DNA of 64,000 nt from Anoplolepis gracilipes (GCF_047496725.1 NC_132981.1:11023501-11087500); one strand, 5' to 3'. Counted from the stretch's first letter, positions 25,606 to 38,240 are shown. Translations and numbers: made by a program. Notes: a model not told the origin generated them from the letters alone.

Positions 25606-26030
25606 ATCGGCATCTCTTCACTTTGTCGACCTCGAGGTCGTGGCCGACGTTCCACGTCGCTTCCGGGAGTGCAGCGCACGGTGGAAGGCACGGCGCATAG
25701 CAAGAGAAGACTGCCTCGCTGGCACAGGACGACGAACTCCGGAGCGACAGCAATGGCAAGCTGGCTGGCGGGTTGGCGTTGCACCGTCGAGCGCGTTGCA
25801 TCGCCGCCGTCGCTCGTCGTCCTGCTGGTCGACGACTCGCGACTGCGCCGTTATAACTGCGGCTTGCGGTCGGAAACACGTGGGAACCCGAGGGAGAGGA
25901 GCCTCCTCTGTTCCTTTGTACGTATCAACCCGTGTGCGCGCGCGTGCATACGTGTCGGCGTTGCGTGGTATGTGTGCAACGTCCCGTGGGAATCCATACC
26001 CCTGCGCAAGCGAAAGAGAAAGAGAGAAAA

Positions 26031-26076
<46 letters not shown>

Positions 26077-26240
26077 ACACAAAAGCGATCCCTCCCGACT
26101 GCGGTGCGAGCGGTCTTTCCGATAAATCCCGTCTTCCGTGTTTTTCCTCCTACGCTGCCCTGGGGACGCCGTTTTGGGATGCTATGCGGAAATCGTCGTC
26201 CTTCGATCGTGAATTCTCCATCGATCGTTTTATGCCACGG
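25606..26240. promoter_or_regulatory. CpG-rich island
   Basis: GC-rich with open frames on both strands (up to 192 codons). They overlap each other in all phases, are Arg-rich and run through the (GA)n tract, so I treat them as composition effects. A (GA)17 run lies at 26040-26074. Confidence 0.3.
26040..26074. repeat. (GA)17 microsatellite
   Basis: Preceded by imperfect AAAGAGAG units from about 26010. Confidence 0.95.
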
Positions 26241-26383
26241 GAATTAAACTTTGTCGCAGGATTTTAATTGCAGCAAAATTTGTCGGTAAAATTGCTTTTT
26301 CAAAATAATGTGTAATGCTATGTATTTATATTTTACATATTCATAATTAATATACTATAGAAAATAATGTATTAATAATGAAA

Positions 26384-26400
26384 AATAAATAAATAAATAA

Positions 26401-26477
<77 letters not shown>
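26384..26477. repeat. (TAAA)n(AT)36 compound microsatellite
   Basis: Five TAAA-type units and then more than 70 bases of AT. Confidence 0.95.
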
Positions 26478-26479
<2 letters not shown>

Positions 26480-26482
<3 letters not shown>

Positions 26483-28694
26483 TGAATAGTGTATTTCATT
26501 ATCAATATATTACAAAAAATGGCTTTATACATGATTATATTATTATTTTCTCATATATATTTGTGAATTATATTTAAATATTAAATACCTTTTTCAAGAT
26601 AAACACAATACCGCGTATTAAAATATTTATCTAAAGATTAATATAAGGATATAAAATATGCATATGTACAATAGCTGACAATCTGAATTCTTTATCGTGA
26701 CAATAATGATTCACATATTGATTATATGAGACCGTTTTCTACTCAATCGTAACATTCTTTTTTTAAAAGACTATACAACTATTTTAAGAGATTTATATTT
26801 TAAATTCTAAAAAAATTCCGATTTAAAATATTTTTTTTTTTCTCTCACGGTCGATATATATATATATATATTGTTTCTTTTGAATTAAAAAAAACGATGC
26901 AAACAAATCCGTGAGTCAGTGTCACTGTCGCTCGATCGAAGATATCTGGTGGCCGATTCCAAACAGGTACAAACCTTCTAAATTCAGAATAAACCTTACG
27001 CGGCAGCTTGTTGTTATTGCTGTTGCATAAAAAACAAGCTTTGCAATCGCTTGAAACAGTGTAAGTAGGTTGCAGAGAAGCGATAGACACGTCCGCGGAG
27101 GCTTCGATAAATCCCAAACGGTTTTTTTTTTTCACTGTGCCGCACGGGGCCGCCCGTTTTACGAGCTAACGTGAAAAATATCGCCTTCCCTACGGAGACT
27201 TCTTTGATCGGTTGCTCGCAATTCTAATAACGTCTCTGGAATTTTCAATCGGCAACGAATTCTTTCGGGGTTCCTAAATATTGTCCCATTACATGTAAGA
27301 ATTGTCTTATCAGACCGATTGCTCACGTGTAAAATTTCATGTAGAATAGTGTTGGCGAAGAAAAAAGAATGAGTGTTCCACATGTTCCGAAAACGTATCG
27401 ATAAATCCTTTCTTGTTTTTCTTAATTCGTCAACGAGAACGTCGGTTTTACACAAAAATGCGAAAAATTGTTATGCCTCTGCCAGCATTGATCGCTCGCG
27501 ATAACTCCGGACTTTAGTTGGAAAACTAGCTTACGCCAGAGAGGCAGTTTGGACTTTTACATGGGACTTTTTGAAACATGTCCGACAGTATCAAAGTAAG
27601 AATAAAAAGAATAATAGGGCGCACAATGTGCTGTGTTTTCAATGGTACAGAAAAAAAAATCAAAATAAAAATATCGATTTGGAAAAAATGGGAATTTTTG
27701 GGATTTAATAACTACAAAATTGGCAAGAAGTTAATCTACGGAGAACAATATTATAAAATATTATAAAATCATTCGCATTAAAAATTGAGCAAAAGTAACA
27801 TTGTGCCTAATTGCAAGTTGTATTCTGTTTCCTTTTAATATTATATAATATTTTTTATCCATCGATAACGTAAATTATTACGAGAAATAAGAAATTATAA
27901 TTTATGATGATAATTGAATTTGTGAGCGATCTAATACTGCTTACTATATTTTTTTCCACTTGCGATAACGAGAATGATCAATGTTAACGTGACACAAACG
28001 GCCACGCGCATAATTTATACGATTCGCCTTTTCCAGAAAATATTCCGAGAGCGAAATGACTGGAGCTTCAAGGATATGAAAGTTTGAAAAGCTGGCCGCA
28101 CTTAGACAACTATTCCGCGCGCTAGTTCTTCCATGTGGCCTCCACCTCCTCCACGCTAGAAGCTTTAATCCCTTATAACGTAGGAGATGGAGGAAAGACT
28201 TTAGTACACGTGCGGAACTCGTGGAGCACTTGAAACGATCCTGTGCTCTTAGCGTGTTCTACATCGAGACGCAACGCGCCGGAAGAAAAATGCGGCTAGC
28301 ATAAGCGCTCAGTTAAAATCTTATTGTTATACAGTAATCGTGGTGCGCGCGCGAGAATTATCTCAACAAGTTTAGTTTAGTTTAATACTTGAGATAAATG
28401 ATCTTGTAACGAACATTCGTGCGAGAGACAAGGATAAAAAAAAATAATTTCGAGATATTTCATTGAAGTTGTTGCAAAACTGGAGAGAAAAACAGCCTTG
28501 CGTTCTTTGATAAAGAATATTTAAACAAAATGCATATTATATATAAACAAAAATACACAGTAAATAACGTGAAAATAAACAAATATTACAGAGCATTAAC
28601 AAAGCCCTGTTTATTATACGTGCTAAAGTATAATAAACATACAATATACAAAGTGCTTCAAAAAACTGAGCATACTTTGAGCAAATGTAGCATA

Positions 28695-28696
<2 letters not shown>
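26480..28696. other. AT-rich intron, no gene seen
   Basis: (TA)n near 26853-26871. Inverted TGCCTCT / AGAGGCA at about 27474 and 27541. A GC-rich patch at 28050-28350 has no recognisable exon. Confidence 0.5.

Positions 28697-28725
<29 letters not shown>
28697..28725. repeat. A29 homopolymer
   Basis: Pure A run. A frame reading into it gives a Lys tail only. No retrotransposon body or flanking duplication was recognised. Confidence 0.95.
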
Positions 28726-28727
<2 letters not shown>

Positions 28728-28729
28728 AA

Positions 28730-29915
28730 AAAAAATTAAAAAAAATACTCGTAAAATCTGTTTCCTCTGCCAATTTTTCTCTAGAGATTGCAAAACCAAA
28801 TTATAAGTATATAATCGAGAATCGAGATATATATGCACGATTGTGACCGCTTAAGCAGCGGCGTTGAATCCATATCAAACGAGCTTCATCGACATGCATG
28901 TCATACGATATATTATGCCATTATGTGCCGCCGTGTCCATATGATTATACGAACAAGACATTATCCAGTGCGTTTATAATTGCTAATAAGCTAATTTCAA
29001 TGCAATTCCTGAAGTTGTAGGCGTGAGCGCAAGCAAAACTGGTCAGGGAAAGACAAATGATCGCCCAAGTTCCGCCATTTGTCAAGAACGTAAGCGGAAT
29101 GAACGCAATTGACCCGAGATTCTCGATTACTTCGTAATGAGGAGAGAATCCGTCGGCATTTAACGGACGCCAATTAACTCCCGCCCGTTCGTCTTGCATT
29201 TTCGCGTAGACGTATCGTCGATCCGCGCATATTTAATAGAAACGACTGACGCTCATCGACCTGTCAATAATATCAAAATTGTGTACCGCGGTATTCCGCG
29301 AGTTAGCTACAAACGTAATTATTGGAATAAATTTGCATGACTAGAATCGGGTCGCTCCATCTCTCGATAGGTTTATTCCATCGGTGAGCCAATCACGTTA
29401 CACGCTTCCAATGGAAATACGTTCTAATTGGTACAATAGGATAGACTCGGCTGTCATGAAGTTTATAAACTTTCCGCGTCCGCGCTGCCTATATTAATTT
29501 CCAGAGAGTATTTTCAATTATGCTGCATTCCCTTACTCGTGATTATTCACAATGAAAAAGAGAGGCATATTACAAATGTAAATACAGTAGACTTTTTTTT
29601 TTTTTTTATTTACAATAAAATAGATTCTCTAATAAAGATATAATTAATTTACTATTATTATATATTGTATTTATCTCATAAAATATATATTTTACAAATA
29701 TTCTCCTGTATCTTTAATTTCTTCTTTTTTATTTTAAATCGCTATTATAAAATAAGACTTTTCGGTAATCATAAAATATCATTAAACGAGAAATTTGGCT
29801 GTCATATTGGCAAATTAAAAATCATTTGTCGATGCGAGTAACAATCATTTTCAAATATATCTAGCTTATAATATTCTATTTTTCAAAAAAAAAAAAACAG
29901 TCATAAGCCCTCGAC
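28730..29915. other. Intron sequence, no gene seen
   Basis: A 14-base palindrome AAGTTTATAAACTT lies at 29459-29472. T15 lies at about 29594. An 84-codon minus frame (28945-29199) is open but has no family resemblance and no exon signals I trust. Confidence 0.5.
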
Positions 29916-30430
29916 TGCGAGATGATATTATTCTCGCCGGCGAGAAAGCGGCTTTTCATAATAATATTTCGCAAGTCGAGCGGATTCCAAAGCGGAAAGC
30001 TTCGCGCTCTTGTCGACGATCGGAGGCGAAAAAGCAGAATGAAGATGTAGAGCCTCGTGAATCGCTCCGCCGTGACCCCGAGCACGCTGGAAGGATTAAT
30101 CCTCGCTGGATGATCGCACACACGGCACGCGGGACACGGGACCCCGGACCCCGGACCCAACAACGAGGCGCTTCGACCCGCTCGGAAACTGGTTTCCGAA
30201 ATGATCCCGGCTCGACCCACACAACGTAGCGACGAGGACCGTCTCGCGATGACGCGACGGTCGTTCTCGCGCGCCAAGAAAGAGGTCCCTCCGTCTTAGG
30301 CCTAGCCGCCGAATCGGTACGTGACTCGTATGTCCATCGCCCGCCATAATTTCGCGAATAAGACACGCCGAATAAATCCGGCTTATAGAGCGGAAACGAC
30401 GTTACCGGACCCCGCGTTGTTGTAACGGAA
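29916..30430. promoter_or_regulatory. CpG-rich island with a 16-bp palindrome
   Basis: TTCTCGCCGGCGAGAA at 29931-29946 is a perfect palindrome at the island's edge. A short GGACCCC tandem repeat lies at about 30139-30158. Overlapping minus-strand open frames up to 136 codons are Arg/Ser-rich and unrecognised. Candidate control element by composition only. Confidence 0.3.
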
Positions 30431-30439
30431 TATCGATTA

Positions 30440-32252
30440 CTTCACGGCCCCTGAACTCGCAATAGCGTGACAAAAACATATATATATATAACATATTTAT
30501 TTTACAAATTTTGTTTATTAAAAATCTTTGTCTTCAAATTATGATTGTATAATGATGACTTGTGAGTGAAACACGATACGACTGTACTTTTATATTCAGC
30601 AATGACTGGATCATTTTTCCAATCGAATCGCTTCTTTTTATAGAAATTTCAATCGAGTGACTTTTTCCTGGTCGTGATATATGAACCAGTAGTATAAAAA
30701 AAAAAAAACAGATCTCGGTTAATAACCGCGCAAAGTTTCAGATCAAATACGCTCGCCTACCGAATAACGGTATCGCCATTAATAGTCTGGAACGGAAAAA
30801 AACAGGACCCGAGGAAAATTACGATCGAATATAACGTGCTGCTTACAATTGAAAACAGTATTCGATCCAAGTTCAAGGGAAGCGGTAACGCATCGAAAAA
30901 CACTCTTTCTCATGCCCGCCAATCTTTTGCAAAAATAATTGTGGGTTCACATAATTTATACCGGAGTCAGTGTCTCTGAAATTTATGCGCAAAGATGCAT
31001 ACAAACAGTGATGGCGACGGCCGCTCACGATCGCCTTGAAAATGCATGCGCGCGTCCTCGTCTCGCTCCGAGGAAAAGTGCATCCAAACACGAAACCCGA
31101 GGCTGACTTTTCAAAGTTCCCTACGCGCGTCGCTCGAAGGGCTTATCCGACGAACGGCCTGAACGACGAGCCACGCGACGTACCTTTCAAGGTGAGCGGG
31201 ATTCGTCTTCCGAAAAAAAACATCGACGAATGGACCGGCGGAGGTCTCTCACTCTCTTCCCGTCTGTGTGCTTCATGTAGCCCGAACGTCGACGCGTACA
31301 AAGTTTTTATCATCGCGCAAAGTGTAGAGATTTTTGCATCGTGCGATAAATAATTTTTTACGACTACGTATGCTACTGAAAAAAAGCCATCTCTCGATAA
31401 ACGGAGAACAGAGAAAAATTGATTTCACACGACGATACTACTGTTAATTTTCACTTCGATAGTTATGGCTCACATCATTTCAGATTTCATAATTTTACAC
31501 TTAATTCCTGATTTAATTTCGGCTGAAATACAACGCCGCGCAATGCGATTTAACGTTCTGATTGCATTGTTAATGCGACAGCTGTTATCTCGACGGTCGA
31601 GATCGCCCGTCCGGTAAAAAGAAAAAGTTCTTCGAGAACCTGCCGCCAAGTCTTTCACGGTGCAGCAATTGTGAATTGTGATATGTTAAAATGATATGTG
31701 TGTAGACAGGAAGAAGGGGAGATACCTGCCTCCGTTTCGTTGTTACACGTAAAAGCGAAGAACAATAAGAGACGCATATACAAATACATGTGCGTGTTAT
31801 GTGCGTCTCTCTATGAAATGAAAACAATTATTTAACTAACTTCCTTCACTTATATCTCGTTTCCTAATTATACAAACTGTACTATATATATTTGAAAATA
31901 TAATTACAACCTTCTAATTAAATGGTTAATAATCGTTATATCGTAAATTTCATTTGGAATATAATAATAAATTCAATGATTCTGTGTGTGTGCGTGTGTG
32001 TGTATCTATGTGTGTGTGGTACGACATGTATATATATATATATATATATTTTAAAAGATTTTAAAATTACTTCATAAACTATTGAAAAGAAGAGAATAAA
32101 TAATTTCCACGATTATCCATGACACATTTGCCCAGCTCGAAATTAATTACAAAGTCCGCGAAAAGGTGCGAGTGGATCGTAAATATCAAAACGATTATCT
32201 CCAGCGTCGTGCTCAAAAGGAAAAATGAGGGAGAAAATAAAAGTAAAGAAAA

Positions 32253-32253
<1 letters not shown>
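30440..32253. other. Intron sequence apart from the 31.04 kb candidate, no gene seen
   Basis: Moderately GC-rich around 30700-31330, otherwise AT-rich. Holds a (TG)n and (TA)n pair at 31983-32003 and 32029-32049. Confidence 0.5.
31042..31191 (+). other. Candidate short coding exon (ATG to donor), unproven
   Basis: An ATG at 31042 opens exactly 50 codons (starting MHARVLVSLRGKVH, ending RDVPFK) that finish at a strong donor AAG|GTGAGC at 31191/31192, phase 0. I do not recognise the peptide. It is basic and has no domain or signal peptide. Donor-like words occur by chance several times in 64 kb, so this is only a candidate first exon of a nested plus-strand transcript. Confidence 0.12.

Positions 32254-32285
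<32 letters not shown>
32254..32285. repeat. A32 homopolymer
   Basis: Uninterrupted run of 32 A ending at a CpG-rich stretch. Confidence 0.95.
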
Positions 32286-32286
<1 letters not shown>

Positions 32287-32469
32287 GATCGAAGCAACTT
32301 TCGAAGCCGTTCGGAAGAGATTCGCAACCGGACCAGATCCAACGCGAGCAACCCGGTCGTAGAGCGCGAACTGGTCAAACGACATTTTCCACGTTGCAAG
32401 GTGCCTGCAATTTCTACCGGAGAAGATGCATCCCGCCGATGCTTCGGCGGTAAACTCAAACTACGATTG

Positions 32470-32558
32470 ACTTTGAGTTCGCTCGAAACTTCGATGCGCC
32501 GTGTAGCGCGCGTAGCTAAGTTGTCTCACAGAAGTCGAGAGAGAAGATGCTCCTGAAG

Positions 32559-32595
<37 letters not shown>

Positions 32596-32625
32596 CGAGA
32601 GAGACGGCAACGTCGAAGGATGGAG
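32470..32625 (+). other. Candidate untranslated exon ending in a consensus donor
   Basis: A CpG-rich then GA-rich plus-strand stretch ends at GATGGAG|GTAAGTTG, a near-ideal donor at 32625/32626. Purine-rich leader-like sequence followed by such a donor is typical of insect first exons. There is no TATA box and the 5' boundary is arbitrary. The same span gives open frames on both strands that are poly-Ser/Leu or Arg/Glu from the GA repeats. Confidence 0.2.
32562..32589. repeat. (GA)14 microsatellite
   Basis: GA run passing into GAGC units. Confidence 0.9.
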
Positions 32626-32836
32626 GTAAGTTGAGGTGAGATGGAAGCGACGAGAGAGCGGAGGAGGAAGAAGCCGAGTTGGAGGTGTGGAGGACGAGGA
32701 GGAGAAGACGAGAACGTGAAGAGAAGACGAGAGGCGAGAGAGGAACATCTGAGGAGGCGGCCTTGAGAACACGGACCACGGAGAGACCAATGCGGAGGCA
32801 AAGTGCGAGAGGGAGAAGAAGGGAAGACAGAGAAAG

Positions 32837-32840
<4 letters not shown>

Positions 32841-32899
<59 letters not shown>
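32841..32899. repeat. (AG)29 microsatellite
   Basis: Pure AG run in a longer purine-rich tract covering roughly 32620-32900. Confidence 0.95.
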
Positions 32900-32901
<2 letters not shown>

Positions 32902-33585
32902 CAGAGATGGGAGAGACCAGCCGAGCCAACTTCAACGCGAACGAACTGCTTCACTGGCAAATCATTCGCGGTTCTCAATCTCGCGTCACGATTCTTTTCG
33001 AAATTGAGCTGCGAGATGGGAACGAAACGGAGAAATCCGAGGAGTCATCGCCGAAATCATCGAGTCATGCCGTTTCGAGATCTACAGGGCGTCCCGCGAT
33101 GTTTGGCGTATCTCTTTCCCCCTGCGAGTACCACGAAGGGATGGGATCGAATCAGATGTGACGGACGATACGCTTGGATACTCCGTCGATCTGGACGTGC
33201 CCCAGCAGATTCCTGACATTTTAAAATCTCACGTACATCGATGTAAAGCGCGGGACACGTTATGCAATCACGATGATGCAAGAATGACGACAAGGCAAAC
33301 GCGCCTCGATGCAAGTCGATGTGCATCTTGTTGAATGCGCGAGAAACGACGACGATTTAGACTGATATCTCTTGCATTATATAGCAAATTTGTCGGACAG
33401 CCAACAGGCAGGCGTGTGGTATGCGATAGGTTACAAATTATATCAGACAGATTTAACGCTCATTTTGCCAACGTCGATTAAATTCAACGCTATCTTAATT
33501 CACATCTCTTTTGTCTCTTCATATAATTATAGAATTATAAGAAAAAAATAAAGAGTTAACAAAACTATAATTAAGACTGTTGGTT

Positions 33586-33590
<5 letters not shown>

Positions 33591-33662
<72 letters not shown>
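33591..33662. repeat. (CT)36 microsatellite
   Basis: Pure CT run, opposite in strand sense to the (AG)29 at 32841, so the two arrays form a long imperfect inverted pair 690 bp apart. Confidence 0.95.
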
Positions 33663-33665
<3 letters not shown>

Positions 33666-34236
33666 ACAAAAAAGATGCCTCTGCGTTCGACTGTGCGTCG
33701 TGCATCGACTCTGTATTTTCACGATGAGAACCTCTGGAACGTAACAGAGCGCGCGCTTCTCGACGCAGGTAGGTCGCTTGAACCCACAGCTCTCTACGGA
33801 ATATACAGACGCTTGGCAAGGTTCGCGAGGTCGCGTGCGCTGCATTTGGATAGGCAGCGCTAATCTCATTATTTATAGCTCGCTGTTTGATTTGCCGATC
33901 GTCCGTTATTTCCGCGCGACGACATCAACTACACCCACGTAACTTGACGCCTGACGAGGCGCCTCCAATCTCGATTCATAATCGTCAAAATTTACATCAT
34001 CTTCAAAATGCATTTTGAAGCAAAGAAAGCTCGACAATATGTTTTGAAAGTTTTGATATAATTATTTCAAATGTTGCGCTGATCGATATAACGTAAGATA
34101 CTTGAGTAATCTCCGACTCTGACATGAGAAGAACGAGAGGACTCACAAGAGAGTAATAGCTGCATTTATTTATACTTCAAAGTTGACTGTGCAACTTTTT
34201 CTCTGGCGAGGAATGTTTTCTTTCTATTCATTAAAT

Positions 34237-34257
34237 AAAAAAAAAAAAAAAAAAAAA
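34237..34257. repeat. A21 homopolymer
   Basis: A run 130 bases upstream of the 34.39 kb TATA/Inr candidate. Confidence 0.9.
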
Positions 34258-34385
34258 CTTCTTTCTGTATTCGTAATGTGAGAATAGCGGATATGTTCAA
34301 AATATATATATATACATATATGCTGAGGAGATGAAAGCGAGTACAAGTACTTCCTTACTTATGGGGAGCTCGAAATAGCGATGTG

Positions 34386-34420
34386 TATAAAAATAAGCCG
34401 TTCAAATTGTCGTGACAGTG
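34386..34420 (+). promoter_or_regulatory. Candidate plus-strand core promoter (TATA plus initiator)
   Basis: TATAAAAATA begins at 34386, and a TGACAGTG initiator-like site has its A at 34417, giving -31 spacing. The downstream 100 bases are GC-rich and leader-like, up to a (GAGCCG)n tract at 34507. I see no clear coding start after it. It could drive a nested gene or a non-coding RNA antisense to Chip, or be chance. Confidence 0.25.
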
Positions 34421-34506
34421 TCCGTCGTTAAACAGTCACGAGCTTGTTTGTCGTTTCTTTCGTACCATCGCACCGCGACGACGAGGTGACGATATTAATC
34501 GCGCGC

Positions 34507-34533
34507 GAGCCGGAGCCGGAGCCGGAGCCGGAG
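34507..34533. repeat. (GAGCCG)n hexamer repeat
   Basis: Four and a half units in the GC-rich stretch 34430-34740. Confidence 0.85.
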
Positions 34534-34739
34534 ACAGGTCGTTAGGCGCATTCGCGCGACCGGGATAAACGCTGTTGCCGAAACGCTGAATGAACGAGCG
34601 AATGAATAAACGGCGCTTTGTCGTAACGTTTCGTGTGCGAGCTAACGAAGCTGCTCATGACGCGCGCACGCGCCGTCAACGCCGCGCGGCATTTTATAAA
34701 TAAGCGCGACCGCTGCCGTTAAGAGCGAGACAAAAGAGA

Positions 34740-37034
34740 AGCTGTCACGCCGAGTTAATCAATGTTTAGTTTCTGGCCCAATTGTCAAACTCCCGCGTGT
34801 CAAAGAGATGCCAACATTTTCGCAACATCGCCATCCCGTACAAACTGTGTCAAACTCGTCCAAAAGTATTTCTCGACGCGGGAATATATTCTTTGGCTGT
34901 TTTATCTAAGGCCTACACTTTGTAACTAAATTTCACTGAAAGAAGACAAATGACCAACGTGTTTACTTCTATAGATATATAGAGGCGTTACGATTAACAT
35001 TAAATTAATAAAAATATTGTATTCTTTTTCGAATTAATTGGAATAATTAAAATGATGGAAAGAAGATGACACAATATATATAATTATAATATAATAATTA
35101 TAATACAGGATACAGGTCGAAAAATAATTTCAAAAATATTCCAGCAAATAATATCAAATATCAGTAAGTATGCGTCATCCAGCACGTGCACGAGATTCTA
35201 GCAGACTTTACAGCCATGCCGATCGTACAGCTCGAGGGAAAGGTTCCTTTGCCGCGACGACATCCGATAGCAGATCCCTGAACGCTTGGAGATAAGGGAT
35301 GTTTACACTGACTTCCGAGAAATCCAGCCTACGTGTAAACACGCGCCGCCGCTGCAGTGATTCGTGAGAGATCTTCTTTAAGTGGGTGTAATCGAGGAAC
35401 CTCTCAAGGCAACCTGACCCATAAAACTTAACGGGCCCGATATACGTGCGTATAGATTGACTATCGAGTATCGAGCCAGATAAGGGAGTAAATTAGCGGG
35501 TCGAGTAAATCAAAGGAATCTCTCTCGTAACGCCATTGATCTCGGCGCGCACGTGAGAGCAGCCTATTCGTCCTTTCACACCAAGTGATTATGCACGTTG
35601 AAATTATGATCGCTCGGCAAGTATCGATTCGTAAAAGACTGTGCATTGCGATCGCAAATTTTATAGCCGCCTGAATAGCTATGCCTATTAATTTTGTCCA
35701 AAGTATTTATACTAAAACTTTTGCCAAAATTACTCTATTAATTTTTTAGAAAATCGTAGAAAATGAAGATGATATAAAATGAATTATGAAACGATCAATA
35801 TTCACACAAAAATAGATTATAAAACATTTCGTTTAATTAACGTAGCTTTTTAATTTTTGATACATTTAAGAAATTCATAACGCTGGCAGAAATTTTGAAT
35901 ACGGCTATGTTAATTAAATTAAAACTAATTACCCAGCAAACCCTAGTAATTTACATTTGGTGTGCTATTACACCGAGGTTTCTAATTAAAATAAACATAG
36001 CTTCGTTTGCTAAGTTCAACGCGTAGCGTTAGGACGAATGCGGCCCTGTGAGAAGGAAAGCTTGACAATCGGGGGAGACGTTTGCCAAATTACACCTGTC
36101 CCAAGAGACACCTGCATCGATGTTTCTAGGTAAACCGTGACTCAGAGAGGCCTTTCTCCTCTTTATTATACGACGCGATTGCCGTATCTGCACTTTTTCC
36201 TGTCACCTTTCCCTCTTTCGATAATTCTCTGCGCTAATCATACTGTTCGTCACTGAGTGTCCAATGAGATTTCGAATTTATAAATATGAAATTTATTTCT
36301 TCGGAAAAGACCGTCATCTCGAATAATATCCCCAGAAAATTTTGTTGTATTAACATTGTATCAATGTTGCTATTATTGTGTAATAAAAAAAGATGTTATT
36401 TATGCATATTGTCTATCTATAATACATTCGTGTCACATGCGGTGAGAAAGACGAAAAAAAATATAAAATACATAACTTTTTATAGCAGACTTTCAAGCCA
36501 GAATTTAGCCTAAAATTGCAACCTTTTTCCATCATAATATAACACGCGATTCAAGAATTTACATACGCCTTTCATACAAGTTTTTGTACATGTTTCTCAT
36601 CCATAATTGGCTGTCCAATTACACAGAGATCGAACGTGCCTCCTGTGTGACGGACTGTTTATTAAAAAAAATTAACATCAATGTAACTGATACGAATTGT
36701 TGATTGCATGGAAATCAGTTTCGCCCAAGGGAGAAGAAACATTGTACGCGATGTAACGTAGGAACAAAATCATTTCACCGGACTCGATAACTCTTTCGCC
36801 GCTCCGGCAACTTCCGGCGCGCGATCCATATGCATCATGCACGTGCATGTGCATGCACGCTCCCCTCGTCAGACGGCGGAGATGCCCGCGAATGCTCGCC
36901 TTGAACCTGTCGGGCCGCGCGAAGAAGTTTCACGTGAAACTGGAACCGACCGACGATATGGCCTGATACGCTCTCTGCGCATGACTCTATGCACAACTAC
37001 GACACGACCGATGCATTTCTCTGGCGGAACAAAC
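34740..37034. other. Intron sequence with short regulatory-like motifs, no gene seen
   Basis: Three TGTCAAA words (34775-34860) resemble TALE homeodomain (Homothorax/Meis/TGIF) sites. Two palindromic E-boxes lie at 36836-36849 and 36926-36941. The rest is AT-rich. Confidence 0.45.
36836..36941. promoter_or_regulatory. Two long palindromes centred on CACGTG
   Basis: CATGCACGTGCATG (36836-36849) and AGTTTCACGTGAAACT (36926-36941) are both perfect palindromes built around CACGTG and lie 90 bases apart in a CpG-rich patch. This suits dimeric bHLH binding. A functional role is inference. Confidence 0.4.
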
Positions 37035-37063
37035 TTTTTTTTTCTTTTTTTTTCTTTTTTTTT
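37035..37063. repeat. (T9C)3 repeat
   Basis: Three exact ten-base units. Confidence 0.9.
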
Positions 37064-38167
37064 CCCACAATTCTTATCCCGTCCCTGATGCCCGCGATCC
37101 GAATCGACCGCTAAAAAAAAGTTACTCAATTTTTCTTCTCACCTTGCAGAACCTAACCGACGCGATAATGGAGTTTTTGTTCGGAAAATCAAATGTATCG
37201 TGTTATATCGTGAAAAAATCGCATTTGTAAAAACGTATTTAATGTTTGATTTTACAATAATAAATATTATATAATTTGAGAAATTCTCACGCACACGTGC
37301 GTTTCGTGTACAAGAAAGTGAAATACAAAAAAAAAAGAAGAATCCTTATTCTTCGGAAAGCAATAAGTGAAGATATGCATATCGATGCTTCCTGTGTTTT
37401 AACCTTTTAGCTGACTGCGGTAGTTAAACCGACCACTAGAATGTAGAAGGTTCAACGAAAATATCCTATTGTCTAGACAGAGATTGAAAATTCATTCGTA
37501 ATTGTTATATGCAGTAAGACACAAAATAAAAGATTTAGAAAGTACAGCACAGACATATTCGGTTAATAATTTCTTTTTAATAGACTAGTTCAAAGGTAGT
37601 TTTAATATTTAATATCATATAGTTATATTGAGAAACATGATATAGCATAATTCTTTCAATAATGATAAAAATTCACGCTCCAAATAATAGTTATTCGACG
37701 CTTTGCAAAAGTAAATTATGATTTTAGAGACTTCTCGGATAGTCCCTGATTTATACGTGCGCCAGTTACATCGCACTAACATTTACTTTACAACACCCTG
37801 TAACTAACTAGAAATATAGTACGTGCCGCACGTTAATCCCATTCTAATTATGCTAGCTGCTGATGGAAAGACGACAGTCAACGATGTCTCGCGTGAAATG
37901 ATTGTATCGCAAAAACAAAAGATGAATCACCTTGCATCGAAGAATAGAGATGTTATGTATTATTGTACCCGCTTAATTATACAAAGCATATTTTAATCAC
38001 TAGAATTATGTCATTGTTAAGAACATGTCGAATAACAATTTTGTGCGTATCTATAATGAATTCTATATTCAATTATATTTATAACACGATTCCAAATGTT
38101 ACAACTATATTGTAAAATTTGAATAAAATTGGAAAAATAGATGTTTCGATAAAGTTGAAGATAATCT

Positions 38168-38171
<4 letters not shown>
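37064..38171. other. AT-rich intron, no gene seen
   Basis: No supported exon, structure or long repeat. Confidence 0.55.

Positions 38172-38234
<63 letters not shown>
38172..38234. repeat. (TC)31 microsatellite
   Basis: Pure TC run. Confidence 0.95.

Positions 38235-38239
<5 letters not shown>

Positions 38240-38240
<1 letters not shown>

Noticed and set aside
25618..26267. Overlapping frames of 90-192 codons on both strands
   Set aside because: All phases are open because of GC richness and the (GA)n tract; the products are Arg/Glu or Ser/Leu repeats.
28697..28725. A29 as the tail of a retrotransposed copy
   Set aside because: No recognisable body upstream and no flanking target-site duplication.
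32516..33216. Several frames of 90-160 codons on both strands
   Set aside because: They run through (GA)n arrays and encode Arg-Glu or Ser-Leu alternation, with no domain.
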